The notes below the pieces were generated by a model. That model had not been told where the DNA came from. It worked only from the letters and a program-made list of their open reading frames with translations, and ran no database searches. This document shows, in pieces, positions 17,611 through 26,941 of a stretch of DNA of 48,316 nt. Made by a program: the position numbers and the translations under genes. The stretch comes from Bacteroidaceae bacterium (GTDB lineage: Bacteria > Bacteroidota > Bacteroidia > Bacteroidales > Bacteroidaceae). The first letter of the stretch is position 1; every line of letters starts with the position of its first letter. Location of the stretch: assembly GCA_017651505.1 (NCBI GenBank), contig JAGCCV010000011.1:1-48316 (forward strand), in the 5' to 3' direction.

Positions 17611-19353
17611 ATGGAAAACCAGGAATTAATCAAACAGGTTACTGAGAGAGCCCAGCAGTGGCTTACCCCGGCTTATGATGCCGAAACTCAGGCAGAAGTA
17701 AAACGAATGCTGGATAACCCTGACAAAACAGAGTTGATAGAGTGTTTCTATCGTGATCTTGAATTTGGTACGGGTGGTTTGCGTGGCATCATGGGTGCTG
17801 GTACTAACCGTATGAATATCTATGTGGTGGGTGCTGCTACTCAAGGTTTTGCTAACTATCTGAAGAAAAACTTCAAGGATAGAGAGCAGATTTCAGTGGC
17901 CATTGGCTACGACTGCCGTAACAATAGCGACCTTTTTGCCAAGAAGTCAGCAGATATATTCTCTGCCAATGGCATTAAGGTATATCTATTTGACGATATG
18001 CGCCCAACACCAGAGATGAGTTTTGCCATCCGTTACTTAGGCTGTCAGGCAGGTATTAACCTAACGGCTTCACATAACCCCCGTGAATACAATGGATACA
18101 AGGCATATTGGGAAGATGGCGCGCAGGTGTTGGCTCCACATGACAAGGGTATCATTGACGAAGTGGGCAAGGTGAAAGTGCAAGACATCAAGTTTGAGGG
18201 CAATCCCGATCTAATAGAGATTATAGGTGCTGATATCGACAAGATTTATTGGGATCAGGTACATACCATTTGCATCGATCCCGATGTGATTAAGCGACAA
18301 AAAGACCTGAGTATTGTTTATACACCGTTACATGGCACTGGTATGAATGGTATTCCACAGTCACTGAAGTTGTGGGGTTTTGAAAATGTTCATTGCGTAC
18401 CTGAGCAAATGGTGAAGAGTGGTGACTTCCCCACCGTTGTCAGTCCTAATCCTGAGAATGCAGAGGCATTGACATTGGCTATCAATTTGGCTAAAGAAAT
18501 TGATGCTGATATCGTGATGGCCAGTGACCCGGACGCTGACCGTGTAGGTATGGCTTGCAAGAACGATAAGGGTGAATGGGTGCTCATCAATGGTAACCAA
18601 ACATGCTTGCTCTTCCTCTATTATATCATCACCAACCGTAAAAAGTTGGGTAAGATGGTTGGTAACGAGTTCGTGGTAAAGACCATCGTGACGACCGAGG
18701 TGATTCGTCAGATTGCTGAGAAGAATAACATCGAGATGCGAGATTGTTACACTGGCTTCAAATGGATCGCACGTGAAATCCGACTGTCAGAGGGAGTTAA
18801 GCAATACATAGGTGGTGGCGAAGAGAGCTATGGTTTCTTAGCTGAAGACTTCGTTCGCGATAAGGATGCTGTTTCTGCTTGTGCCTTATTGGCAGAAATC
18901 TGCGCTTGGGCTAAGGATAATGGCAAGACACTCTATGAGGTACTGATGGATATCTACCTCGAGTATGGCTTCTCTAAGGAATATACTGTAAATGTAGTGA
19001 AGCCTGGTAAGAGTGGTGCTGAGGAAATCCAGCAGATGATGGTGAACCTGCGTCAGAACAGCCCGAAGGAATTAGCAGGTTCTAAAGTTACGTTAGTAAA
19101 GGACTATAAGACCCTGAAACAGACAGATGCGGCTGGCAAGGTGTCGGATATGGATATGCCTGATACGTCAAATGTGTTACAGTTCTACACCGAGGATAAT
19201 ACTAAGGTGAGTGTACGTCCTTCTGGTACTGAACCAAAGATTAAGTTCTACATGGAGGTAAAGGGTACTATGAAGAGTGTAGCCGACTATGTTGAAGCTG
19301 ATGCGGCAGCAGCCAAGAAGATTGAGGCTGTTCGTGCTTCCTTAGGTATCTGA
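17611..19353 (+). CDS. Phosphohexomutase (phosphoglucomutase/phosphomannomutase)
   Basis: A 580-residue alpha-D-phosphohexomutase, probably acting on glucose-1/6-phosphate or mannose-1/6-phosphate. The phosphoserine is S154 in TASHNPREYNGYK; the metal-binding loop DPDADRVG is near residue 308; the sugar-binding segment GGGEESYGF is near 405; and the phosphate-binding loop RPSGTEPKIKFY is near 538. The length matches the PgcA/PGM2-like group, longer than ManB. It is the last gene of the run that begins with the M23 peptidase and is followed by a very strong hairpin. Confidence 0.92.
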   Translation: MENQELIKQVTERAQQWLTPAYDAETQAEVKRMLDNPDKTELIECFYRDLEFGTGGLRGIMGAGTNRMNIYVVGAATQGFANYLKKNFKDREQISVAIGYDCRNNSDLFAKKSADIFSANGIKVYLFDDMRPTPEMSFAIRYLGCQAGINLTASHNPREYNGYKAYWEDGAQVLAPHDKGIIDEVGKVKVQDIKFEGNPDLIEIIGADIDKIYWDQVHTICIDPDVIKRQKDLSIVYTPLHGTGMNGIPQSLKLWGFENVHCVPEQMVKSGDFPTVVSPNPENAEALTLAINLAKEIDADIVMASDPDADRVGMACKNDKGEWVLINGNQTCLLFLYYIITNRKKLGKMVGNEFVVKTIVTTEVIRQIAEKNNIEMRDCYTGFKWIAREIRLSEGVKQYIGGGEESYGFLAEDFVRDKDAVSACALLAEICAWAKDNGKTLYEVLMDIYLEYGFSKEYTVNVVKPGKSGAEEIQQMMVNLRQNSPKELAGSKVTLVKDYKTLKQTDAAGKVSDMDMPDTSNVLQFYTEDNTKVSVRPSGTEPKIKFYMEVKGTMKSVADYVEADAAAAKKIEAVRASLGI

Positions 19354-19364
19354 TGATAATACTA

Positions 19365-19393
19365 ATACTCCCCGCCCATCGGGCGGGGAGTAT
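19365..19393. terminator. Perfect 13-bp hairpin between convergent genes
   Basis: Arms 19365-19377 and 19381-19393 are perfectly complementary, mostly G-C, with a 3-base loop. The plus side continues into TTTTAAATTATTTTTT. It lies between the phosphohexomutase and the convergent GNAT gene and probably terminates both. Confidence 0.85.
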
Positions 19394-19397
19394 AGTT

Positions 19398-19895
19398 TTA
19401 AATTATTTTTTGATACGCCAATCGTTCGTCTCCATTCAAGAGGAAGATAATACCGCAATACAGAAATCCATGCTTTCGCAGGTTATGCTGCATGATGTGG
19501 TTGTCTCGATGTGTATCAATGCGGATATTGTTAGTTACTTGGAAGCAATGATTCATGGCAGCTGAAAAAACACCGTGACTTTCGGGTGTACTCGCCATAC
19601 GGTGTATCACGTAATACGGACTTTCTGTTTCCACCCATGCCCCTTCATAAATCTTCAAGTACGTGGGATCTGGACCTGGGATAAAGGCAAATGTGCCGAT
19701 GGCTTTTCCGTCCTCAATACACAGATAGCTGTATCCGTTCTCTATATCCTTTATGATTAATTCAGATGATGGACTGTCTCCACTCCATTGATGCAAATTA
19801 CCATCACTCCTCATAATCTGTCTGCCTTTCTCTATCAATGATAGAACGGTGGACTGGTCTTTCGTTGTTGAGTGTCGTATTTGTATCTTTCCCAT
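19398..19895 (-). CDS. GNAT family N-acetyltransferase
   Basis: A 165-residue GCN5-related acetyltransferase. It starts IQIRHSTTKDQSTVLSLIEKGRQIM, has a central strand pair (YLCIEDGKAIGTFAFIPG), and an acetyl-CoA region at about residues 105-140 (VIHRMASTPESHGVFSAAMNHCF, then IRIDTHRDNHIMQHNLRKHGF). Substrate unknown. It lies 17 bases downstream of trpS on the same strand and is probably co-transcribed; its end abuts the 13-bp hairpin. Confidence 0.86.
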   Translation of the reverse strand: MGKIQIRHSTTKDQSTVLSLIEKGRQIMRSDGNLHQWSGDSPSSELIIKDIENGYSYLCIEDGKAIGTFAFIPGPDPTYLKIYEGAWVETESPYYVIHRMASTPESHGVFSAAMNHCFQVTNNIRIDTHRDNHIMQHNLRKHGFLYCGIIFLLNGDERLAYQKII

Positions 19896-19912
19896 CTTTA
19901 ATAGAAAGAATA

Positions 19913-20902
19913 TTAATAGATTCTGAAGCCAATAATCTTACGCACCTCATTTAGAGTATCCAATGCACTTTGGCGTGCATAGTCAGCACCTTCCTTTGCC
20001 ACCTTGTCAAGTAATGCTGTATTAGCACTGTATTCCTCAATCTTTTCACGGATAGGAGCTACGATGCTTACCAAGTCTTCTGCTATCTGCTTTTTCAGGT
20101 CACCGTAACGCAGTGTGCAGTCGTTCCACTTATCGTCAAAATACTGATAGGTATCTGGCGTAGAGGCTATCTTAAGGAAAGTAAATAGGTTCTCTATTAC
20201 CTCTGGACGTTTGCTGTTTGGCTCCTGGGGACCGTTATCGGTCACAGCCTTCATCACTTTTTTACGGATAGTCTTGTCATCATCACGCAGGTAGATGCAG
20301 TTGCCTTCGCTTTTCCCCATCTTGCCACTGCCATCGAGTCCAGGTACCTTTAGCGCAGTAGCGTTAAAGTAGAAGTTCTGAGGTTCTGGGAAGAACTCGA
20401 TACCATATATATTATTAAAGCGGCGTGCGCATTTGCGCATCATTTCCATGTTCTGCTCCTGATCCTTGCCTACAGGCACCTTGTGTGCCCTGTGCTGCAG
20501 AACGTCAGCAGCCATCAAAGTAGGGTAGGTCAATAGACCTGCATTCACATTGTCAGGTTGCTTGCGGGCTTTCTCCTTAAAGGTAGTCACACGCTCCAGC
20601 TCTCCCAGGTATGTGTTCATGTTCAGATACAGATACAACTCCAATGTTTCCTTTACATCACTTTGTACGTAGATGGGAGCTTTCTGTGGATCAATACCAC
20701 AAGCAAGGTATTCCGCTAATATCGTGCGCGCACTGTTCTGAATATTTTCTGGTTTGGGATGTGTCGTTAATGAATGCCAGTCGGCAATGAAGAACATACT
20801 CTGATAATTGTCTTGCATAGCCACGAAGCTCTTCACTGCTCCGAAATAGTTACCTAAGTGCAGGTTTCCTGTAGGACGAATGCCACTTACTACTTTTTCC
20901 AT
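19913..20902 (-). CDS. trpS: Tryptophan-tRNA ligase
   Basis: Class I aminoacyl-tRNA synthetase charging tRNA-Trp. The 329-residue protein opens MEKVVSGIRPTGNLHLGNYFGA, containing the HIGH-type motif. The KMSKS-type loop is GKMGKSEGN near residues 190-200. Length is normal. An upstream in-frame extension of 30 residues to 20992 was rejected: it runs through the promoter box at 20934-20941 and TrpS conservation starts at MEKVVSGIRPTG. It is divergent from metY, with the two -7 boxes 11 bases apart. Confidence 0.96.
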   Translation of the reverse strand: MEKVVSGIRPTGNLHLGNYFGAVKSFVAMQDNYQSMFFIADWHSLTTHPKPENIQNSARTILAEYLACGIDPQKAPIYVQSDVKETLELYLYLNMNTYLGELERVTTFKEKARKQPDNVNAGLLTYPTLMAADVLQHRAHKVPVGKDQEQNMEMMRKCARRFNNIYGIEFFPEPQNFYFNATALKVPGLDGSGKMGKSEGNCIYLRDDDKTIRKKVMKAVTDNGPQEPNSKRPEVIENLFTFLKIASTPDTYQYFDDKWNDCTLRYGDLKKQIAEDLVSIVAPIREKIEEYSANTALLDKVAKEGADYARQSALDTLNEVRKIIGFRIY

Positions 20903-20933
20903 TTCTTTAATAATGATTTGTTTTAATAGCGTG

Positions 20934-20960
20934 CAAAGATAGAAAAAATTACTATATTTG
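20934..20960. promoter_or_regulatory. Divergent trpS/metY promoters
   Basis: Minus TATCTTTG (20934-20941) for trpS and plus TATATTTG (20953-20960) for metY, separated by 11 bases. The two start regions overlap, so transcription of the two genes may be mutually exclusive. Confidence 0.72.
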
Positions 20961-20998
20961 CCAACGATTTGTGATGAAAGTAAAAAATACATGATAAT

Positions 20999-22276
20999 AT
21001 GAAGAAGAATTTAGAGACTATCTGTGTGCAAGGTGGATGGAAACCAAAGAATGGCGAGCCTCGCGTATTACCTATCTATCAGAGCACTACATTTAAGTAT
21101 AGCAGTACAGAAGAGATGGCTGACCTCTTTGATCTCAAGGCTGAAGGCTATTTCTATACCCGGTTGGCAAACCCTACAAACGATGCTGTAGCTGCCAAGA
21201 TTAACGAATTGGAAGGTGGTGTGGGCTGTGTGCTTACTTCATCTGGCCAGGCTGCCAACTTCTATGCTATCTTCAATATCTGCCAGGCTGGTGATCATTT
21301 CATTACTTCCAATACAATCTATGGTGGCACATTCAATTTGTTTGGTGTTACTTTGAAGAAATTAGGTATCGAGTGTACGTTTGTTGATCCTGATTGGAGC
21401 GACGAGCAAATTGAAGCTGCTTTTCGTCCTAATACCAAGTGCTTCTTTGGTGAGACCATTTCTAACCCGGGCGGCAATGTATTCGATATCGAACGTTTTG
21501 CTAAAATGGCTCATAAGCATGGGGTACCGCTGATAGTTGACAATACATTTGCTACACCCATCAATTGTCGTCCGTTCGAGTGGGGCTGCGACAATGTAAC
21601 CCATAGTACAACCAAGTATATGGATGGTCACGCTACCCAAGTGGGTGGCGCTGTTGTAGATAGTGGCAACTTTGATTGGGAGGCTTACGCCGATAAGTTT
21701 CCTGGTCTTACCACCCCTGACGAGAGCTATCACGGACTTACCTATACCAAAGCCTTTGGCAAGAAAGCATATATCACTAAGATAGTAAGTCAGCTTATGC
21801 GCGACTTGGGTTCCATCCCAGGCCCTCAGAACTGCTTCTTACTGAATTTGGGTTTGGAAACGTTGCATCTGCGTATGCCTCGCCATTGTGAGAATGCGCA
21901 AAAGGTAGCCGAATGGTTACAGGCTAATCCAAAGGTGGCTTGGGTAAATTATTGTGGCTTGCCAGGCAACAAGTATTATGATTTGGCAAAGAAGTACCTG
22001 CCAAATGGATCTTGCGGTGTTATCGCCTTTGGCTTGAAAGGTACCCGTGAAGAGGCTGTCCGCTTTATGGATGCCCTCGACTTTGTTGCCATTGTGACCC
22101 ATGTAGCTGATGCCCGCACTTGTGTGCTGCATCCAGCAAGTCATACTCACCGTCAGCTCAGCGATGAACAACTGCGTGAGGCAGGTGTGGCTCCCGACTT
22201 GATTCGCCTTTCTGTTGGCATCGAGAATGTCAACGATATCATTGCTGACTTGGAACAAGCAATGGAGAAGATTTGA
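20999..22276 (+). CDS. metY: O-acetylhomoserine sulfhydrylase
   Basis: A 425-residue PLP enzyme of the Cys/Met metabolism family that makes homocysteine from O-acetylhomoserine and sulfide. It opens with ETICVQGGWKPKNGEPRVLPIYQSTTFKY, has the GQAANFYAIFNI segment, and the PLP lysine K206 in HSTTKYMDGH. The length and the GLETLHLRMPRHCENA region fit MetY more than the shorter MetB/MetC. No SAM riboswitch is visible in the short leader. It is followed by a strong terminator and is probably monocistronic. Confidence 0.93.
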   Translation: MKKNLETICVQGGWKPKNGEPRVLPIYQSTTFKYSSTEEMADLFDLKAEGYFYTRLANPTNDAVAAKINELEGGVGCVLTSSGQAANFYAIFNICQAGDHFITSNTIYGGTFNLFGVTLKKLGIECTFVDPDWSDEQIEAAFRPNTKCFFGETISNPGGNVFDIERFAKMAHKHGVPLIVDNTFATPINCRPFEWGCDNVTHSTTKYMDGHATQVGGAVVDSGNFDWEAYADKFPGLTTPDESYHGLTYTKAFGKKAYITKIVSQLMRDLGSIPGPQNCFLLNLGLETLHLRMPRHCENAQKVAEWLQANPKVAWVNYCGLPGNKYYDLAKKYLPNGSCGVIAFGLKGTREEAVRFMDALDFVAIVTHVADARTCVLHPASHTHRQLSDEQLREAGVAPDLIRLSVGIENVNDIIADLEQAMEKI

Positions 22277-22304
22277 ATGTTTTAGATTCTTTTTTTATAA
22301 TTGT

Positions 22305-22342
22305 GAAGACAGTGAGTGTTATGCATCACTGTCTTCTTTTTT
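22305..22342 (+). terminator. Terminator of metY
   Basis: A perfect 11-bp stem (22305-22315 with 22326-22336), 10-base loop, T-run to 22342. Confidence 0.88.
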
Positions 22343-22390
22343 GTGACTGCAAACTATGTTATGGGTTTCAGTATAGCCTATTAATTGGTT

Positions 22391-23758
22391 CTATTTTCCT
22401 GTGGCGTGGCGGTAAGCCAAAAGCTTGTTCTGATAGTTAGTGTAGGCATCCGTACGCTTGTCGAAGGCTTGCTGGTAGAGCAGTTGTGCTTCTAACAGAT
22501 CACTCATGGTGCAGGTGCCAGCTTGGTAGAAATCGCGATTGAGGCGCAAGTTCTCGGTGGCCTGCTCAATGCTACGTTCAGCAATGCCGAGCTGCTGGTA
22601 AGCTTCCTGTACATTGTTCCATGCACTTTGCATATTGATTTTCAGCAGTTCGGAGTTGTCTTCCAGTTGGTCAATGGCTTTCTGACGCTCTATCTTCTTG
22701 CGTTTGATAGTGTGTGAACCGCCCCACCAGTCTGAAATTGGAATGCTTACGGTAGCCATGAGCATGCCGAATGAACGACCAGACTCCATTAAGTTGTGAT
22801 AAACAAGCCCTGCCCCCACAGCTACGGTAGGCAGGTTGCTGCCTATTGCTAACTTGTGCTGCAAATTTGAAGCTTCTACCTGTTTGCCAAGTAGTTTGTA
22901 TTCTGGGGTGTTGAGCAATGCCTGTTGGTGGTCTTGCTTTTCTGTCAGCGGAGACTGCACCTCGGGATTATAGTCTAAGGTAAACTCAGTACTTTGTAGT
23001 CCGCAATACTGGGCCAATAACATACGCAAGATAGAGATTTTGTTATTCAAGGTGAGTTTTTGACTCTCCACATCGTTCTGCCGAAGTTCCACCTGCAAGA
23101 GGTCGTTGCGCAGAGCCACGCCTGCCTTTACAGCTACCGTCACATCCTTATTGATGTCCTTTAACAGCGTCTCGACAGCATTAACTGTTTTAAGCTTCTC
23201 CTCCAGCGAGACAATCTGCCAGTAGTATTGCTCTGCTGTTTTTTCCACCTCGTTCTCTGAGAGCTGCAACTGCAGTCGGCTCACATCTTCTCCCACCTTG
23301 GCCAACTTGTTGCCGTTGATGATTTGTCCACCGGCAAATACCGGCTGAATGGCCATCACACTACCCATCACACCTTTCTTCATCATCTCCATGCTTATGG
23401 GTTGTCCCATCGATGCCAAGGCCTCTACTGGCAGTATGCCCGACTGGGCAATGGCGGCAGCTACCTCTGGGCTGATATACTGTGACATGTCAACATCCAT
23501 CTTGGCCATTCCCTTATTGGCATTAAACCAGAATCCGGTGCCACTTACGGTAGGGAAGTACTTGGTGAATGCTTCCTTGCGTTGTTGCTCCGCGGCATCT
23601 ACACTGCGTTGTGCATTGCGCAGGGTGATGTTATTGTGACGGGCAGAGTCGAGAATCTGCTCCAGGGTAAACAATGATTGAGCATTGAGCATTGAGTGCT
23701 GTGTATTGAAGGTCAGAAATGCGATGACACAACCAATTATGAGAATATATCTTTTCAT
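22391..23758 (-). CDS. TolC-family outer membrane efflux protein
   Basis: A 455-residue outer membrane factor, third gene of a tripartite efflux operon. It has a signal peptide (MKRYILIIGCVIAFLTF...) then SLFTLEQILDSARHNNITLRNAQR, the first TolC helix repeat, and a second repeat near residues 255-440 with YQAGTCTMSDLLEAQLLYQQA. The ATG at 23758 is preferred because the signal peptide begins there; an earlier ATG at 23791 overlaps the RND stop (ATGA) and would add 11 residues. The end of the signal peptide is encoded by a small tandem repeat (23677-23697). Confidence 0.9.
   Translation of the reverse strand: MKRYILIIGCVIAFLTFNTQHSMLNAQSLFTLEQILDSARHNNITLRNAQRSVDAAEQQRKEAFTKYFPTVSGTGFWFNANKGMAKMDVDMSQYISPEVAAAIAQSGILPVEALASMGQPISMEMMKKGVMGSVMAIQPVFAGGQIINGNKLAKVGEDVSRLQLQLSENEVEKTAEQYYWQIVSLEEKLKTVNAVETLLKDINKDVTVAVKAGVALRNDLLQVELRQNDVESQKLTLNNKISILRMLLAQYCGLQSTEFTLDYNPEVQSPLTEKQDHQQALLNTPEYKLLGKQVEASNLQHKLAIGSNLPTVAVGAGLVYHNLMESGRSFGMLMATVSIPISDWWGGSHTIKRKKIERQKAIDQLEDNSELLKINMQSAWNNVQEAYQQLGIAERSIEQATENLRLNRDFYQAGTCTMSDLLEAQLLYQQAFDKRTDAYTNYQNKLLAYRHATGK
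23677..23697. repeat. Heptamer tandem repeat in a signal peptide
   Basis: Three units of ATTGAG(C/C/T) on plus, read on minus as SMLNAQS-like codons at the end of the TolC-family signal peptide. A related partial copy (tattgaa) follows at 23703. Confidence 0.7.
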
Positions 23759-23787
23759 GTCTTTTGTTTTTAGATTTACCATTGCCC

Positions 23788-26700
23788 TCATTTAAGCGAT
23801 ACTTTCCAATAAACTACTGGCAATACAGTAACAACCATGATCAGCGAACCGATACCGCCAGCAAAGATGGTGACACCCACTGGCATCCAGAACGATGTCT
23901 GGGCTATGATCATAGGCACCACACCCACAGCTGTAGTGGCAGTTGTGAGGAAGATTGGCACCATGCGTCGTTTTCCGGCGTCATATGCAGCTTGTTTCAC
24001 CGCCTCATTGTAGGCCTTGCGATTGGTCTTCCAATTGCCATGCTCAGCTACAAACTGCTTTAAGAGACTGTTGGCATGCTCAAAAATAAGTATTTCGTTA
24101 CGCATAATCATACCCATCAGTGTGATGAAACCCATGACTGAAGTCAGTCCAAGAGTACGCCCCATGAGTCCGAGGCCTAATAAGGCACCGGGCATCATCA
24201 GTCCGAGTGCAGCTATACATACTGTGGTGATGCCGTATTTCTTGAAATTGAATAGTAGGAAAAAGAAGATGATGATCATGGAAATGGCTACACCCCCAAA
24301 AATTTGAGGCAGTGCCTCGGCATCATATTCAATTTCACCACCTACTTCAGCCCGCACCCCATCGGGCAGGTCAAGATCATTTTCCATGATATCAGCTATG
24401 CGACTTTCAACAGGTGCAGCATATACCCCCTGCGCAAACTGGCCTGTGACTGTGAGACAACGCTCACCACCACGGTGCATGATACGACTCTCGTGCCATG
24501 CGGGAGCAACCTTGGCAAATTGGCGTACAGGCACACTGCCGTTGGCTGCAAGACTGCCACTTCCAAGACCCTGCAAACCAGACGAGATCATGGCAACGGG
24601 AGAGGTGATACCCAGGTTCTCAATATCTGAGTAGGTTATCTCACGATCATCCTTCATCACGATAGGCATGTTGTAATCTCCTTCCCATATCTCACCCACT
24701 TTTAAGTTGCTGGTCATGGTAGCCAGTCCTAAAGAAGCTGTGGTGCGGGTGATACCCAACTGAGATGAAATGACGGGATCTAACTGGATGTTAATAATAG
24801 GATAGGGTGTGAAGAAATCGCTGTGAACCCATTCCACTTCAGGCATCTCACGCATACGGGCCATGAGCTGTTCACCGACGTTGTGCAACGCATCAATGTC
24901 ATCGCCATAGAAACGATACTCAAGTTCAGATACCTCCAAATAGTCCAGACGCTTGAAACGGATATAGGCATCAGGGAATGACTCGCTCCATTCTGGCTGA
25001 TATTTGGCCAATAACTTCAGGGTGGCCTCTTGCGATACTGTGTTAACGATGAACTGGGCATAGTTGCGCCCTGCCATCTGCGGAGCATATGTCACCTGGA
25101 ATCGTGGCGAAGAGCAGCCAATGAAACTTGTGATGCTGGTAATGTCCTTGTCGGCCTGCAGTACATGGCGCAGCGAGTCGGCTATTTGTCGGGTATCTTC
25201 AAGGCCTTTGCTGTCGGGCAAGAATACCTCAACGGCAAACTGGTCACGATCGGCATAGGGGAATAGACGAATCTTCAGTGATGGAACAATTAGCGAAGAA
25301 AGCATTACCAGTCCTATGCCGCAAACGATGGTCATCCAAGGATGGCGGAATGTTATGTCCAACACCTTGTTGTAAGTCTGCTGGACAATGTCAGTAAGCG
25401 AGCGCTTCTTTTTCTTCTGTGTGTTCAACACTTTGTCGGGCTTGATAATCCAGACCTCCAGGAATGGGATCACCAAAACTGCTAGGAAGAGTGATACCAT
25501 CAGATTGATGGTAATGGTTAAAGGAAACTCCTCCAACGCATCGTGGAATGCCCCCTTCATGGTGTACAGCAAAGGATAGAAGATGATGCAGATACAAAGG
25601 GTGGCCAGTAGCATAGGCATGAAGTATTGCTTGGCCGAGTCGATGGCGGCTTTCTTAGGCTCATAGCCTTTGCCTATATATTCCAGATAGCCGTCAATCA
25701 CCACGATAGAGTTATCGACGACCATACCTAACACCACAATCAATGCGGCCAGCGTTACCATGTTCAGCTCAATACCGCACATAAACATTACCGATACAGA
25801 GATGAATGTACTGATTGGTACTGTAATAGCAGCCACAATGGCTGAGCGCAAAGGGAACAGCATCAGCATCACGATGATAATGACTATCATGGAGATAATC
25901 AGGTCACGCAGGAAGTCGCTAACGCTTTTGCCCACCACCTTTGGCTGGTCAGCTATACGGGTAATCTTCACGTCCTCGGGGAATACATCCTGCCTGAACT
26001 CGTCAAGTACCTTATCTACCTCGTCGCCATACATCACGATGTTGTTGCCAGGTACCATCTCCATGGATATCAGGATGCAAGGATGCCCGTTCTGTTCAAT
26101 GTAGTTGTCCGACAGATCATATTCACGCACCACACGGGCAATGTCGCGTACCCTAACTACTTTGCCTGATGCTGGGTCATTGTAGATAATCTGGTTGGCA
26201 ATCTCTTCCTCGTTGTTTTCTACCGGTTCAATGTGAATAGGGGTCTGCAGATTGTCATTGACAATACTGCCGCTCATGGTGGTCAGGCCTTGTGCTTGCA
26301 ACTGGCTCATGAGCGTTTGTTGTCCAATGCCGAATGCCTGCAGGCGCTGGTGGTCGATATACAAACTGATTTGCTCTTTCTTCTCGCCATAAATATTTAC
26401 ATTCGCTACCGACTCAATGCGACGTAAGCGATCGCTTAGTTTGTCGCTGTAATCATGCAGCTCACGATAACTGCGTTGGTCACTCTCGACAGCTATGAGC
26501 AAGGCACTGGTATTACCGAAATCATCATTCACCATCACCGTCAGTACGCCAGTGGGCAAACTTGACTTGAAGGTATTGATGCCGTGCTTTACTTTGCTCC
26601 ACACCTCGTCTTTATTGTTCACTTCGTCATTCAGACGCACCATTACAATGCTCATGCCATTTTGGGAGGTGGAGGTGGTCTTGGTACGATTAACTTCTTG

Positions 26701-26937
26701 GTAAGTGAACAGATAGCGCTCCAATGGCTTGGTAAGTTGCTCTTCTACTTCCTCGGCAGTAGCTCCAGGATAAACACCCACCACCACGCCTTGACGGATG
26801 GTGAAAGCAGGGAACTCGTCTTTAGGCATGACATACATGCCGTAGATACCCATGACGAAGAAGATAACAACCAGGAGCAGTGATATTGAATAGTGCTCCA
26901 ATGGCCATTTAAACCAATTGATTTTTCTCTCTTCCAT
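23788..26937 (-). CDS. Efflux RND transporter, inner membrane permease
   Basis: A 1049-residue AcrB-type (HAE-1/HME-like) proton-driven pump. It begins with a short cytoplasmic helix and TM1 (SISLLLVVIFFVMGIYGMYVMP), followed by the periplasmic porter domain with PGATAEEVEEQLTKPLER. TM segments cluster near residues 330-500 and 860-1045, and GMVVDNSIVVIDGYLEY in TM4 carries the proton-relay Asp. It is translated between the adaptor gene (4-base gap) and the TolC-family gene (ATGA overlap at 23788-23791). Substrates cannot be predicted; no regulator is adjacent. Confidence 0.94.
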   Translation of the reverse strand: MEERKINWFKWPLEHYSISLLLVVIFFVMGIYGMYVMPKDEFPAFTIRQGVVVGVYPGATAEEVEEQLTKPLERYLFTYQEVNRTKTTSTSQNGMSIVMVRLNDEVNNKDEVWSKVKHGINTFKSSLPTGVLTVMVNDDFGNTSALLIAVESDQRSYRELHDYSDKLSDRLRRIESVANVNIYGEKKEQISLYIDHQRLQAFGIGQQTLMSQLQAQGLTTMSGSIVNDNLQTPIHIEPVENNEEEIANQIIYNDPASGKVVRVRDIARVVREYDLSDNYIEQNGHPCILISMEMVPGNNIVMYGDEVDKVLDEFRQDVFPEDVKITRIADQPKVVGKSVSDFLRDLIISMIVIIIVMLMLFPLRSAIVAAITVPISTFISVSVMFMCGIELNMVTLAALIVVLGMVVDNSIVVIDGYLEYIGKGYEPKKAAIDSAKQYFMPMLLATLCICIIFYPLLYTMKGAFHDALEEFPLTITINLMVSLFLAVLVIPFLEVWIIKPDKVLNTQKKKKRSLTDIVQQTYNKVLDITFRHPWMTIVCGIGLVMLSSLIVPSLKIRLFPYADRDQFAVEVFLPDSKGLEDTRQIADSLRHVLQADKDITSITSFIGCSSPRFQVTYAPQMAGRNYAQFIVNTVSQEATLKLLAKYQPEWSESFPDAYIRFKRLDYLEVSELEYRFYGDDIDALHNVGEQLMARMREMPEVEWVHSDFFTPYPIINIQLDPVISSQLGITRTTASLGLATMTSNLKVGEIWEGDYNMPIVMKDDREITYSDIENLGITSPVAMISSGLQGLGSGSLAANGSVPVRQFAKVAPAWHESRIMHRGGERCLTVTGQFAQGVYAAPVESRIADIMENDLDLPDGVRAEVGGEIEYDAEALPQIFGGVAISMIIIFFFLLFNFKKYGITTVCIAALGLMMPGALLGLGLMGRTLGLTSVMGFITLMGMIMRNEILIFEHANSLLKQFVAEHGNWKTNRKAYNEAVKQAAYDAGKRRMVPIFLTTATTAVGVVPMIIAQTSFWMPVGVTIFAGGIGSLIMVVTVLPVVYWKVSLK

Positions 26938-26941
26938 CTTA

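Noticed and set aside
20903..20992. 30-residue N-terminal extension of trpS
   Set aside because: It passes through the trpS -7 box, and conserved TrpS sequence begins at MEKVVSGIRPTG.
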